A stretch of DNA of 36,885 nucleotides from Pirellulaceae bacterium (GTDB taxonomy: Bacteria; Planctomycetota; Planctomycetia; Pirellulales; Pirellulaceae): the NCBI GenBank assembly GCA_016784735.1, contig JADHUC010000095.1:1-36885 (forward strand), given 5' to 3'. Positions 7,129 to 14,500 of the stretch are shown in pieces. A program made the position numbers and the translations under genes. The notes below the pieces were generated by a model. That model saw only the letters and a program-made list of their open reading frames with translations. It was not told the origin of the DNA and searched no databases. Every line of letters starts with the position of its first letter. Positions within the stretch are counted from its first letter, which is position 1.

Positions 7129-9801
7129 TCAGCGTTCCCACGGCGCGACCGCCGATTCGGCTTCTTTGCCGGCCACCTGAGATACCTGCAGGCCGCTGGC
7201 TTGGGACGTGTAGAAGATCCGGCCGTTCGACACAACGCTGCCGACACATTCTCGCGAGTCGATGCATGGGCCGGTCGAGACCAGGCGGTTTTCGTCCGAC
7301 AGGTCGATCATGTCCATGTTCGCACCCAGGACATACGAACCGGAGCTTGCGAAGCGTGTGCAGGCGTAGCCGAAATTGAAACGCGAAACGATCTTACCCG
7401 TCTTGCGATCGAATACGTGGCCGTCGCGGCCCGATGCGTTCGAGAAGATATAGTCCTTGCCGATCGTGACCACGTTTACGGCCGAGCGTACCGGTTCGGA
7501 CTGCCAGATCAATGAACCATCTTTGGCGTCCAAACAGAATACATAGCGATTGTCGGTGCTTTCGTCCGGCCGATTGTAACCGCCCACGTACAGACGACCA
7601 TCTTTGCCCGAGATCGTGCAGCCGGCGGTCACGTAGTGCTTGGTGCTTACCCATGACACGTCACCGGTTTTCGGATCTAACGACGCCGTGATCCCGTTCG
7701 GGCCACTGGGCAAGCCTCGTCGTTTGCGCTGGTCCGGAGAATAGCCGAAGAAGGTCGAGTAGTACAATCGGCCGTCCATCAGGCACAGGCCGCAATCGTT
7801 GCCGCCAGTGCCGTGCTCGGACAAGTCTTTCCGCCAAACCAGCTTGCCCGTGTCCATGTCCCATGCCCAAATCAAAGGCGCATTGTCTTTGGGGTAATAC
7901 GGATTGTTGTGTGTATAGACCCAACTCATCACTTCTTCGCCGGACGCCGATTCGACGGGCTGTCCTTTCATCACAAAGGCTTTGTCCGTGCCCTGCGGCG
8001 CGTATCGGCCGGACCCGGAGGCATAAAAGGCCAGATTGTCGTGAATGATCGGCGGGGCCTGGCGGCTCCAGCTTGGCGAGCCGGTGAAGGGCGCCTCCCA
8101 CATCAATTCGCCGGTCGCGGCGTCCAGGCATCGCATACGCGACTGGTTCAAACCAGCTTGCGGAAGCAGCAAGCATTCTCGGCCGTCGCGCCGGTAGTAG
8201 ATCGGCGAGGTGAATGACAGATAGACGCCGGGCCAGTATCGCCGCCACAGCAAGCGGCCCGTATCCTGCTCGACGGCAAAAATCTGACCTTCGGCCGTGT
8301 GCGTGTACATTCGCCCGCCACCGCAGACCGGAAGATGCTTGAACGTACCCTTGTACCGACGTATCCACTTGATGCGCACGGGCGGTTTGATGCCCTGTTC
8401 GTTGGAATTCGTGTTCTGCAAATCGCCGTAATTGGTGAACCAGTCGTATTTGGGATCGGCGTATTGGCCAGCCAACGGACTGCGGGTCTTCTTCAGTTCA
8501 AGATCATCCGTCGGCAATGATGCGTTGCCGTCCGGACCCAAGATGTACAAATAACCGTCCTCGCAGCCGAAGTAGATGCGGCCGTCACAAACGGCAACGG
8601 GAGCGGTGATGGCATTGCCGAAAGCGGTCTTAAACGACCACGTGTCGCCCTCGCCGGTCAATGGCACGACGCAAAGGCTGCCATCCAACCCGCCGTATAC
8701 ACCGTGATTCTGAAGTAGAATTGGCGCCGCGATCGACGGATAGCCGCCCAGATACTTCGGTTCCTCCTGTTCGGGCGAGTGCAGGCAGAAGCCGAATCCT
8801 CCCTCGGGACGGCAGCGGTAAACGTCCTTCCCGCGGATACTGACCGAGCAGAAACTCAGCAATCCAGGCAGATTGATCGCCGTCTGCGTGCCGGGCACAA
8901 AGCCAGCCTCGACTTCATCCTTGTCGTTCAGCTTGAGGATGTCGACTCGGCCGGCGTTATCGCGGCGGTGCCACTGGACGTACACTCCGCCGTCCGGTCC
9001 GATACTCTGGCCGAATGCCGCCGCGTACTCTCTTCCTGCGTTGCTGGGGATCTCGGCCACGTCGCGCAGCTTGGGCTCGGCCCCGGCGTCTTCCAAGAAT
9101 ACGGTCCTGCCACCTGCCGGGATGACCACGACGTTGTCGTACGCAGCGATATTGCGCGAACAGCAGAAATGGTCCCGCCACGTAACGCGACCGTCTTTGA
9201 ACCGCTGCCACTCTTCGCCGCTCCAGGGATTGCCGGTGAATCCCATCACCTCCTTCACGAAATCCCATGTCCAACACACGGTGCCGTCCGGTTCGACGGC
9301 ATAGACGCGCGCATCGAGTGTGGCAAAGTAGACGCGGCCGCTGGCGGAGACCGGTGCCGTGAAGATCGGGCCGCTCGAGCGGATCTCTTTCACCAGGCTA
9401 CCGTCGCGGCGATCGAGCACGTAGTACGAACCGGCTGTCGTGCCGAAATGCAAGTAGCCGCCGACGATGGCGGGCGACGACACGTTGTTACAGTTCGCCG
9501 GGCCACCGGCGGTAGCGTACTTCCACACGACTTCCAACGTCTTGGTGTCGATCGCATAGGCCACACCTGATCCATCCACCACGTAGGCGCGTCCATCGGC
9601 GATCGCGGGGGCGGTAAAGACGGCGTCGCTCAACGGAACCGTGCCCACCAACCCCAGCGGCGTCGCCACGCTCCGATCCGGCACGTTGCCCGAATGACGA
9701 TGGTCGAACTTGAATTGCAGCCAATCTTCCGCCGCGGCGGGACTGGCCATGAATATCGCAGTGAGGATGCAGATGAAACACGCGTCGATTATCCTTTGCA
9801 T
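7129..9801 (-). CDS. Secreted PQQ-like beta-propeller protein
   Basis: This 890-residue protein starts at an ATG with AGGAG 7 nt upstream. The signal peptide is MQRIIDACFICILTAIFMASPAAA, cut before EDW. The mature start DWLQFKFDHRHSGNVPD is the usual opening of BamB/PQQ-like propellers, followed by blade motifs such as AYAIDTKTLEVVWKY, YVLDRRDGSLVKEI, FAVEQDTGRLLWRR and FCLDAKDGSLIWQS. A second propeller unit appears to begin at about residue 450 (YDWFTNYGDLQNTNSNEQG). There is no methyltransferase domain, unlike the two paralogues at 1-4.5 kb. A CCSRN stretch near residue 212 has vicinal cysteines, which in true quinoprotein alcohol dehydrogenases form a disulfide ring next to PQQ, but the rest of that signature is not evident. 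It is best called a non-catalytic or uncharacterised periplasmic propeller. It is probably upstream of the sialidase-like gene in one leftward unit. Confidence 0.88.
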   Translation of the reverse strand: MQRIIDACFICILTAIFMASPAAAEDWLQFKFDHRHSGNVPDRSVATPLGLVGTVPLSDAVFTAPAIADGRAYVVDGSGVAYAIDTKTLEVVWKYATAGGPANCNNVSSPAIVGGYLHFGTTAGSYYVLDRRDGSLVKEIRSSGPIFTAPVSASGRVYFATLDARVYAVEPDGTVCWTWDFVKEVMGFTGNPWSGEEWQRFKDGRVTWRDHFCCSRNIAAYDNVVVIPAGGRTVFLEDAGAEPKLRDVAEIPSNAGREYAAAFGQSIGPDGGVYVQWHRRDNAGRVDILKLNDKDEVEAGFVPGTQTAINLPGLLSFCSVSIRGKDVYRCRPEGGFGFCLHSPEQEEPKYLGGYPSIAAPILLQNHGVYGGLDGSLCVVPLTGEGDTWSFKTAFGNAITAPVAVCDGRIYFGCEDGYLYILGPDGNASLPTDDLELKKTRSPLAGQYADPKYDWFTNYGDLQNTNSNEQGIKPPVRIKWIRRYKGTFKHLPVCGGGRMYTHTAEGQIFAVEQDTGRLLWRRYWPGVYLSFTSPIYYRRDGRECLLLPQAGLNQSRMRCLDAATGELMWEAPFTGSPSWSRQAPPIIHDNLAFYASGSGRYAPQGTDKAFVMKGQPVESASGEEVMSWVYTHNNPYYPKDNAPLIWAWDMDTGKLVWRKDLSEHGTGGNDCGLCLMDGRLYYSTFFGYSPDQRKRRGLPSGPNGITASLDPKTGDVSWVSTKHYVTAGCTISGKDGRLYVGGYNRPDESTDNRYVFCLDAKDGSLIWQSEPVRSAVNVVTIGKDYIFSNASGRDGHVFDRKTGKIVSRFNFGYACTRFASSGSYVLGANMDMIDLSDENRLVSTGPCIDSRECVGSVVSNGRIFYTSQASGLQVSQVAGKEAESAVAPWER

Positions 9802-9838
9802 TGTCGATCTCCTAGTTACACGAACGAATCATCACCGC

Positions 9839-9891
9839 TGTCAGCCGTCTGACAACATGGAAGATTGTAACATGAATGTGGCGTCAACCAA
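9839..9891 (-). promoter_or_regulatory. Candidate promoter with palindrome for the 890-residue propeller gene
   Basis: On the leftward strand TTGGTT (9886-9891) and TACAAT (9864-9869) are spaced 16 nt, in sigma-70-like register. Just downstream, at 9839-9854, is a perfect palindrome, TGTCAG-ACGG-CTGACA, near the expected start of transcription and 37 nt before the ATG, which could be an operator. This was assigned by eye only. Confidence 0.35.
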
Positions 9892-10259
9892 GAAACCGCG
9901 ATTACATTCAACACGGCTGTAAAGTGTCCAGCATGGTGAATTCGCTTAGGTGATCCGAACCGTATGGTACCGAGAGGGCTGATGACCGTCGTGCGATTGT
10001 CACTCAAGGACGTGTGATTACTTGAGAAAAGTGCTCGCACGCCCCATAATGACAGACGAAGGCACTCGATTCGGTCGAGAATGGACCGCACGGTATGGCT
10101 CCGGCTCGATCCTCAGAAGACCCGCCTGTCTGGCGAAGAACAAATGGCACACAGGAGGCGTACATAAGGTATATAACTTGTAGCCGCAGTCGGGCCGCTG
10201 CAGATCGGGTTGGCCCGTCGGTCGTTCAGCACGTTGAGGCAACGGTTCGGAGAGTGGGG
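9892..10259. other. Gene-free spacer upstream of the kinase gene
   Basis: This is the rest of a 458-base spacer between divergent genes. Open frames here on either strand are short and lack protein-like composition or a ribosome binding site. An AT-rich patch at about 10164-10180 (AAGGTATATAACTTG) could be part of the kinase promoter, but no good -35 box goes with it. Nothing else is recognisable. Confidence 0.4.
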
Positions 10260-11681
10260 ATGTCGAGTTCCGATCAGGACGATACCAGCCAGGATGAGCG
10301 GTCTGGATCCGCACCCGAAGAAGGTGATGCCGACTTCACAAAGGCGTGGAACGAGGGGCAAGAGTCCGAGGACGAGTTGGAACAGACTTTCTTCTTGCTG
10401 CCTCTTGATGGTGAATCGCTTCCCACCAATTTCGGTCGTTTTGAATTGCTCTCGATCATTGGCAAGGGTGGATTCGGCACGGTCTTTCTGGCCCACGACT
10501 CGCAGTTGGACCGGGACGTCGCGGTCAAGATCCCGCGTCAAGGTGTGCTGGAAACCGACGCCGACATCAACCGATTCTATCGCGAAGCCCGATCCGGCGC
10601 AAGGCTTCGGCACGCGAATATATGTCCCATCTACGATGTGGGCGAATACTGTGGGCACCACTACATCGTGATGGGATACATCGAGGGACACTCGCTGTCG
10701 AGGTTCAACAAGCCGGTGGGTGCCAAGTCGGCGGCGCTGATCACCCTGAAGTTGGCCGATGCATTGACCGAGGCCCACGACCGGGGGATCATCCATCGGG
10801 ACTTGAAACCATCGAACATTATGATCGAGGCGAAACGGAAGGAGCCGGTCATCCTGGATTTCGGCTTGGCGCGAGACTTCGTTCACGATTCGAACATAAC
10901 TCAGGATGGACAGGTATTCGGCACCCCCACTTATATGAGTCCCGAGCAGGCGCGCGGGGCGACCGCGGATATCGGGCCCAAGTCGGACATCTACAGTCTG
11001 GGAGTCATTCTGTACGAGTTGGTCGCCGGCCGCCCGCCTGCGGAAGGGTCCACCGCAGAGGTCCTGGTCCACATTTTGACCAAGGAACCGGAGCCTCCAT
11101 CGAAACGACAAACGGACCTTGATCCCACCATCGACTCGATCTGCATGAAGGCCATGGCAAGGGACATGGCGGATCGGTTTGGTTCGATGAAGGACTTCGC
11201 GGTGACGCTGAAGGGCTATCTGACCCGTTTGGACCGCAAAGGGCCGGCCGGTGGCGAGGCGGAAGAGGAACTGAAACCGAAGGAAACCAAGCAGCGTGTG
11301 GACGCGGCCAGCGAGACACTCCCCTCGGATGAAGCGCCGACTGAAAAAAGCAAAATCGAATTCTCCTGCCCCAAATGCAGGCTGCCCGTGCGCACGCCAG
11401 GGTCTTTCGCGGGCAAGAAAGGCATGTGCCCCAACTGCAACGCCGTCGTCCAGATCCCACGGCAGGCGGAGCGGCAAGCATCGCGACCAGCGCCATCCGG
11501 GCTCTCGGGTCTCTCCCTGCAAGCCGCGTCGCCCACTCCGGATTCGTCCATCATCCGGATCGAGTTCAGTTGCCCGTACTGCCGACGGCCGGTACGGACG
11601 CCTCGCGGCGCGGCAGGAAAAAAGGGAAAGTGTCCCAGTTGCGGGGCCATCGTGGATATCCCCATCATTAGGACGATGTGA
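10260..11681 (+). CDS. PknB-type serine/threonine protein kinase with two C-terminal zinc ribbons
   Basis: This 473-residue protein uses the ATG at 10260 (GGAGAG upstream); a longer open frame back to 10095 lacks support. The catalytic domain spans about 60-325: glycine loop GKGGFGTV at 69, Lys90 in VAVK, catalytic loop HRDLKPSN at 179, DFG at 200-202, and the GTPTYMSPEQ activation segment. All key residues are present, so it should be active. A charged linker leads to two zinc ribbons of near-identical layout: Cys370/373/390/393 and Cys438/441/458/461, both with the pattern CP-C-R-PVRTP-AGKKG-CP-C. There is no transmembrane segment, unlike classical PknB receptors, and an acidic N-terminus precedes the kinase domain. 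It is followed after 7 nt by an alpha/beta hydrolase, suggesting one mRNA. The substrate is unknown. Confidence 0.93.
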   Translation: MSSSDQDDTSQDERSGSAPEEGDADFTKAWNEGQESEDELEQTFFLLPLDGESLPTNFGRFELLSIIGKGGFGTVFLAHDSQLDRDVAVKIPRQGVLETDADINRFYREARSGARLRHANICPIYDVGEYCGHHYIVMGYIEGHSLSRFNKPVGAKSAALITLKLADALTEAHDRGIIHRDLKPSNIMIEAKRKEPVILDFGLARDFVHDSNITQDGQVFGTPTYMSPEQARGATADIGPKSDIYSLGVILYELVAGRPPAEGSTAEVLVHILTKEPEPPSKRQTDLDPTIDSICMKAMARDMADRFGSMKDFAVTLKGYLTRLDRKGPAGGEAEEELKPKETKQRVDAASETLPSDEAPTEKSKIEFSCPKCRLPVRTPGSFAGKKGMCPNCNAVVQIPRQAERQASRPAPSGLSGLSLQAASPTPDSSIIRIEFSCPYCRRPVRTPRGAAGKKGKCPSCGAIVDIPIIRTM

Positions 11682-11688
11682 TCCTTGT

Positions 11689-12570
11689 ATGTCCGACGCC
11701 TGGCGCACCTTGTACCCGTTCGAGTCTCACCATCTGCTGCTCGAGTCGCTGCGCTATCACTACTTGGACGAAGGCGCCGGTCAGCCGTTGCTGATGGTAC
11801 ATGGGAATCCGACCTGGTCGTTCTATTGGCGAAACTTGGTCGTTGCATTCCGCGACCGGTACCGTGTCGTGGTGCCCGACCACATCGGGTGTGGACTAAG
11901 CGACAAGCCGCAGGATTATCCGTACCGGCTGTCCCAACACATCGAGAACCTCGTCCGTCTGATCGAGCATCTGGATCTGACGGGCGTTACCTTGCTCGTC
12001 CACGACTGGGGCGGCGCGATCGGCCTGGGAGCAGCTCTGCAGGTGCCGGCTCGCGTGGCTCGTATCGTGCTGTTCAACACCGGTGCCTTTCCGCCGCCGT
12101 ATTTTCCGCTTCGTATCCGAGTCTGTCGCACGCCGATTTTGGGCCAGTGGGCGGTTCGACAGTTGAACCTGTTCGCGCGAGCGGCGTTGCGCATGGCCGT
12201 CACCAAACGCGAACGCATGACGCCCGCGGTTCGAGAAGGCTTGCTCGCGCCGTATGACAATTGGGAAAACCGCATCGCCATCCACCGGTTTGTCACCGAC
12301 ATCCCGGCAAATGAACGGCATCCGACGTGGCAGACGCTGGCCGATGTCGAAAGCGGATTGCCCACGCTGGCCGACCGCCCCATCATGGCCATCTGGGGAA
12401 TGCGGGATTGGTGCTTCACCCCAGCGTGCCTGGACCGTTTCTTGGCCGTGTTTCCCGACGCCGAAGTACACCGATTGGAAGGTGCCGGGCACTACGTGAT
12501 CGAAGATGCCCACGAAGAGATTGTACCGCTGGCGGAGCGTTTCCTGAGTGAGCATCCTGTTGATTCGTAA
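11689..12570 (+). CDS. Alpha/beta hydrolase of the haloalkane dehalogenase / OleB type
   Basis: This 293-residue protein starts at the ATG 7 nt after the kinase stop. It has the haloalkane dehalogenase signature: oxyanion and halide-site HGNPTW (38-43), nucleophile Asp106 followed by Trp107 in HDWGG, a candidate acid Asp240 and catalytic His268 in GHYVIEDA. The segments PDHIGCGLSDKP and RFVTDIP, plus the cap region, are especially like OleB, the beta-lactone decarboxylase of long-chain olefin synthesis, which belongs to this superfamily. No oleA, oleC or oleD is present, so the pathway cannot be assigned. The neighbourhood (kinase upstream, CitG-like gene downstream) does not name a substrate. 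The family is firm; the choice between dehalogenase, OleB-like enzyme and other hydrolase is open. Confidence 0.88.
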   Translation: MSDAWRTLYPFESHHLLLESLRYHYLDEGAGQPLLMVHGNPTWSFYWRNLVVAFRDRYRVVVPDHIGCGLSDKPQDYPYRLSQHIENLVRLIEHLDLTGVTLLVHDWGGAIGLGAALQVPARVARIVLFNTGAFPPPYFPLRIRVCRTPILGQWAVRQLNLFARAALRMAVTKRERMTPAVREGLLAPYDNWENRIAIHRFVTDIPANERHPTWQTLADVESGLPTLADRPIMAIWGMRDWCFTPACLDRFLAVFPDAEVHRLEGAGHYVIEDAHEEIVPLAERFLSEHPVDS

Positions 12571-12586
12571 CGACCGGACACGCCGT

Positions 12587-12635
12587 GAAATCCGAAGCAC
12601 GAAATCCGAAATTCGAAACAAATCCAAAAACCTAA
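12587..12635. repeat. AATCCGAAA-type short tandem repeat abutting the next gene
   Basis: Degenerate units of the form GAAATCCGAA / GAAATTCGAAAC fill most of the 65-nt gap between the hydrolase stop and the CitG-like start. The A-rich pattern continues up to and across the ATG. Related units (AATCGGAAATCG) occur inside the two methyltransferase/PQQ-like genes. No Shine-Dalgarno sequence is left in front of the ATG. Confidence 0.55.
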
Positions 12636-13520
12636 ATGCAGAATTCTCAAAACGACCGACCGGCACCGCTTGGCCCCCTGTTTTCCGTGGGCCAGTGTGC
12701 AACCTTGGCGTGCCTGCTGGAAGTGACGGCGCCAAAGCCGGGCAACGTACACCGCGGTGCCGACTTCGACGACATGACCTTCATGGATTTCGTCGTGAGC
12801 GCGACGGCCATCGGTCCGATGATGGATGCGGCAGTGGAGAATGGCGTTGGGGAAACGGTGCTCGAGGCGGTGAGGGCCACTCGCCAAATGGTCGACGTGA
12901 ATGCGAACCTGGGTACCGTCCTTCTGTTAGCTCCGCTGGCCTGCGTTCCGCGCGAACGGTCTCTGGAATCCGGCGTGGCCGAAGTACTTCGCGCCCTCAC
13001 GCCCGACGACGCTCGCAAAGTCTACGAAGCCATCCGTTTGGCCGAACCGGGCGGACTTGGGGAAGTGGACACCATGGACGTTACCGACGACCCGCCGAGC
13101 GATTTACTGGCCGCGATGCGCGCGTCCGCCGAACGGGACATGGTCGCTCGGCAGTACGCTGAAGACTTCCAGCATGTTCTACGCTTCGCAGCCCCATCGT
13201 TATGCCGCGGCACCCAAGCGGGCTGGTCACTGACCGAAACGATCATACACACACATCTTCAGCTTCTCGCGCAGTTCCCTGACAGCCTGATCGCTCGCAA
13301 ATGCGGCCCCGACACCGCCCGCGAAGCCGCCAACCGAGCCGCCGCCGTCCTGGACACCGGCGAGCCGGGCGACGAGCAGTACCTCCAAGCCCTCGGAGAC
13401 CTCGACTTCTGGCTACGCAGCGACGGCCATCGCCGCAACCCCGGCACAACCGCCGATCTAATCGCCGCCGGTCTGTTCGTCGTCCTGAGGGACAGGCTGA
13501 TTGCGCCGCCGTTTCGTTGA
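12636..13520 (+). CDS. CitG-like (triphosphoribosyl-dephospho-CoA synthase family) protein, probably H4MPT-linked
   Basis: This 294-residue protein belongs to the CitG family. Visible signatures are LLEVTAPKPGNVHRG (the PKPGNV motif, about 28-42), NANLGTVLLLAPLA near 90, and the C-terminal HTHLQLLAQFPDSLIARKCG and NPGTTADLIAAGLF. True CitG makes the prosthetic-group precursor of citrate lyase. Citrate lyase genes are absent here, and, from memory, CitG homologues occur in bacterial and archaeal methanopterin-linked C1 gene islands, where their exact step is not established. The presence of fae, mtdC and an ATP-grasp gene 11-15 kb downstream fits that. The start is uncertain: the first residues (MQNSQN) may be coded by repeat-derived DNA, and a GTG further in (before GQCATLACLLE) is possible. 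Family firm, role inferred. Confidence 0.8.
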   Translation: MQNSQNDRPAPLGPLFSVGQCATLACLLEVTAPKPGNVHRGADFDDMTFMDFVVSATAIGPMMDAAVENGVGETVLEAVRATRQMVDVNANLGTVLLLAPLACVPRERSLESGVAEVLRALTPDDARKVYEAIRLAEPGGLGEVDTMDVTDDPPSDLLAAMRASAERDMVARQYAEDFQHVLRFAAPSLCRGTQAGWSLTETIIHTHLQLLAQFPDSLIARKCGPDTAREAANRAAAVLDTGEPGDEQYLQALGDLDFWLRSDGHRRNPGTTADLIAAGLFVVLRDRLIAPPFR

Positions 13521-13786
13521 TGCCTTTGTTCAGCAGACGCGACGACGGTATCGTGCAAACGGCTACTAGACAGAGGGTCGCCCACCGATCCGGGCGCACT
13601 TGCACACGTGCTTGGCGCCCCCGCAAGTTTGAGAGTAAACTGCCCGACAGAAACTAGGTGCGGTTTCGTGCAAATCTATGCCCGGCTTGATACGGATGTT
13701 GGCTTCGTGGCCTGGGCGCCAGGGAAAGGAGTCTCATTGTTTGCTCCGTTGAGCTGACTGCGCGCTGTTTCACTCGAGGGGCTCCT

Positions 13787-14311
13787 ATGCCGCCGACCGC
13801 CGAAGAAATCGTGGAAGCCGTGGCTGGCGAGACCACGCTTTGCCTTGACGAGTGCCTGATGAGAATCAGACATTGCCTCGGCCAATTGTCTGACGAGCAA
13901 GTGTGGTGGCGACCGTATGAGTCGATGAATTCCATTGGGAATCTCATTCTTCACTTGAACGGAAACGTGCGGCAGTGGATCGTGGCCGGGTTGGGGAATG
14001 CGGCGGACGATCGGAATCGACCGCAGGAGTTTCTGGAACGAACGATGATTCCGAAGGACCGGATGATGGCACAACTCGAGGGGACCATCAGCGAGGCGAA
14101 AGTGGTTCTGTCCCGGATCACCGCGGACGATGTACTGGAGCAACGTCGCATTCAAGGATTCGACGTGAACGGGTTTGGCGTGATCTTCGACTGCGTGCCG
14201 CATTTCAAGGGACACACACAAGAGATTATCTGCCTGACACGCTGGCAATTGGGTGATGCATATGGGTTCCATTGGGAACCGCAAACGCCTGAAGAAGGGG
14301 CGACAGAGTAG
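13787..14311 (+). CDS. DinB/YfiT-like putative metal-dependent protein
   Basis: This 174-residue protein has an ATG about 9 nt after GAGGGG. The sequence reads as a DinB-type four-helix bundle: VWWRPYESMNSIGNLILHLNGNVRQWI in the first half and HFKGHTQEIICLTRWQLGD in the second. The first His (LHLNGN) and the HxxxH of HFKGH are at the positions of the DinB metal triad. I believe it belongs to the DUF1572-like branch common in planctomycetes and Bacteroidetes. Relatives include thiol-dependent transferases and many proteins of unknown function, so no reaction is assigned. A 266-nt spacer with nothing recognisable separates it from the CitG-like gene, and a long hairpin follows it. Confidence 0.8.
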   Translation: MPPTAEEIVEAVAGETTLCLDECLMRIRHCLGQLSDEQVWWRPYESMNSIGNLILHLNGNVRQWIVAGLGNAADDRNRPQEFLERTMIPKDRMMAQLEGTISEAKVVLSRITADDVLEQRRIQGFDVNGFGVIFDCVPHFKGHTQEIICLTRWQLGDAYGFHWEPQTPEEGATE

Positions 14312-14315
14312 GAAA

Positions 14316-14431
14316 GGGTGTCGGGTGTCAGGTGTCGGGAAAGACGGATACTCGGCACGGGCACGTCGCACACCCGGTACTCAGAACTCAGTACCCAGTA
14401 CTCAGTACCCGACACCTGACACCTGACACCC
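14316..14431. repeat. Long-range inverted repeat with internal GTACTCAGTACC tandem units
   Basis: Arms 14316-14339 and 14408-14431 are 24 nt with one mismatch and are built from GGTGTCAGGTGTCGGG-like units. The 68-nt loop ends in tandem units (ACTCAGTACC, CAGTACTCAGTACC). It begins 5 nt after the DinB-like stop and could act as a terminator or 3'-end stabiliser, but it looks more like a low-complexity dispersed repeat. There is no U-tract. Confidence 0.6.
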
Positions 14432-14500
14432 GGCCCCGTCCCCCACGATCGCAAATGGCCGGTCGTCACGGCCTCGGTTTTAGGATATCATAGTCTTGTC

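Noticed and set aside
7129..9801. 890-residue propeller considered as a methanol or alcohol dehydrogenase feeding formaldehyde to Fae
   Set aside because: Despite a vicinal Cys pair, the usual quinoprotein dehydrogenase motifs and a cytochrome partner are not evident, and it sits far from fae with a sialidase-like gene.
10113..11708. Leftward open frame of 531 codons
   Set aside because: It is antisense to the kinase gene, all of whose catalytic motifs are intact. It is a by-product of GC-rich codon use.
13521..13786. Spacer between the CitG-like and DinB-like genes
   Set aside because: Checked for small genes, hairpins and repeats; nothing convincing was seen.
14354..14410. Tandem ACTCAGTACC units considered as a CRISPR array
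   Set aside because: Units are about 10 nt, contiguous and without spacers. No cas gene is present.
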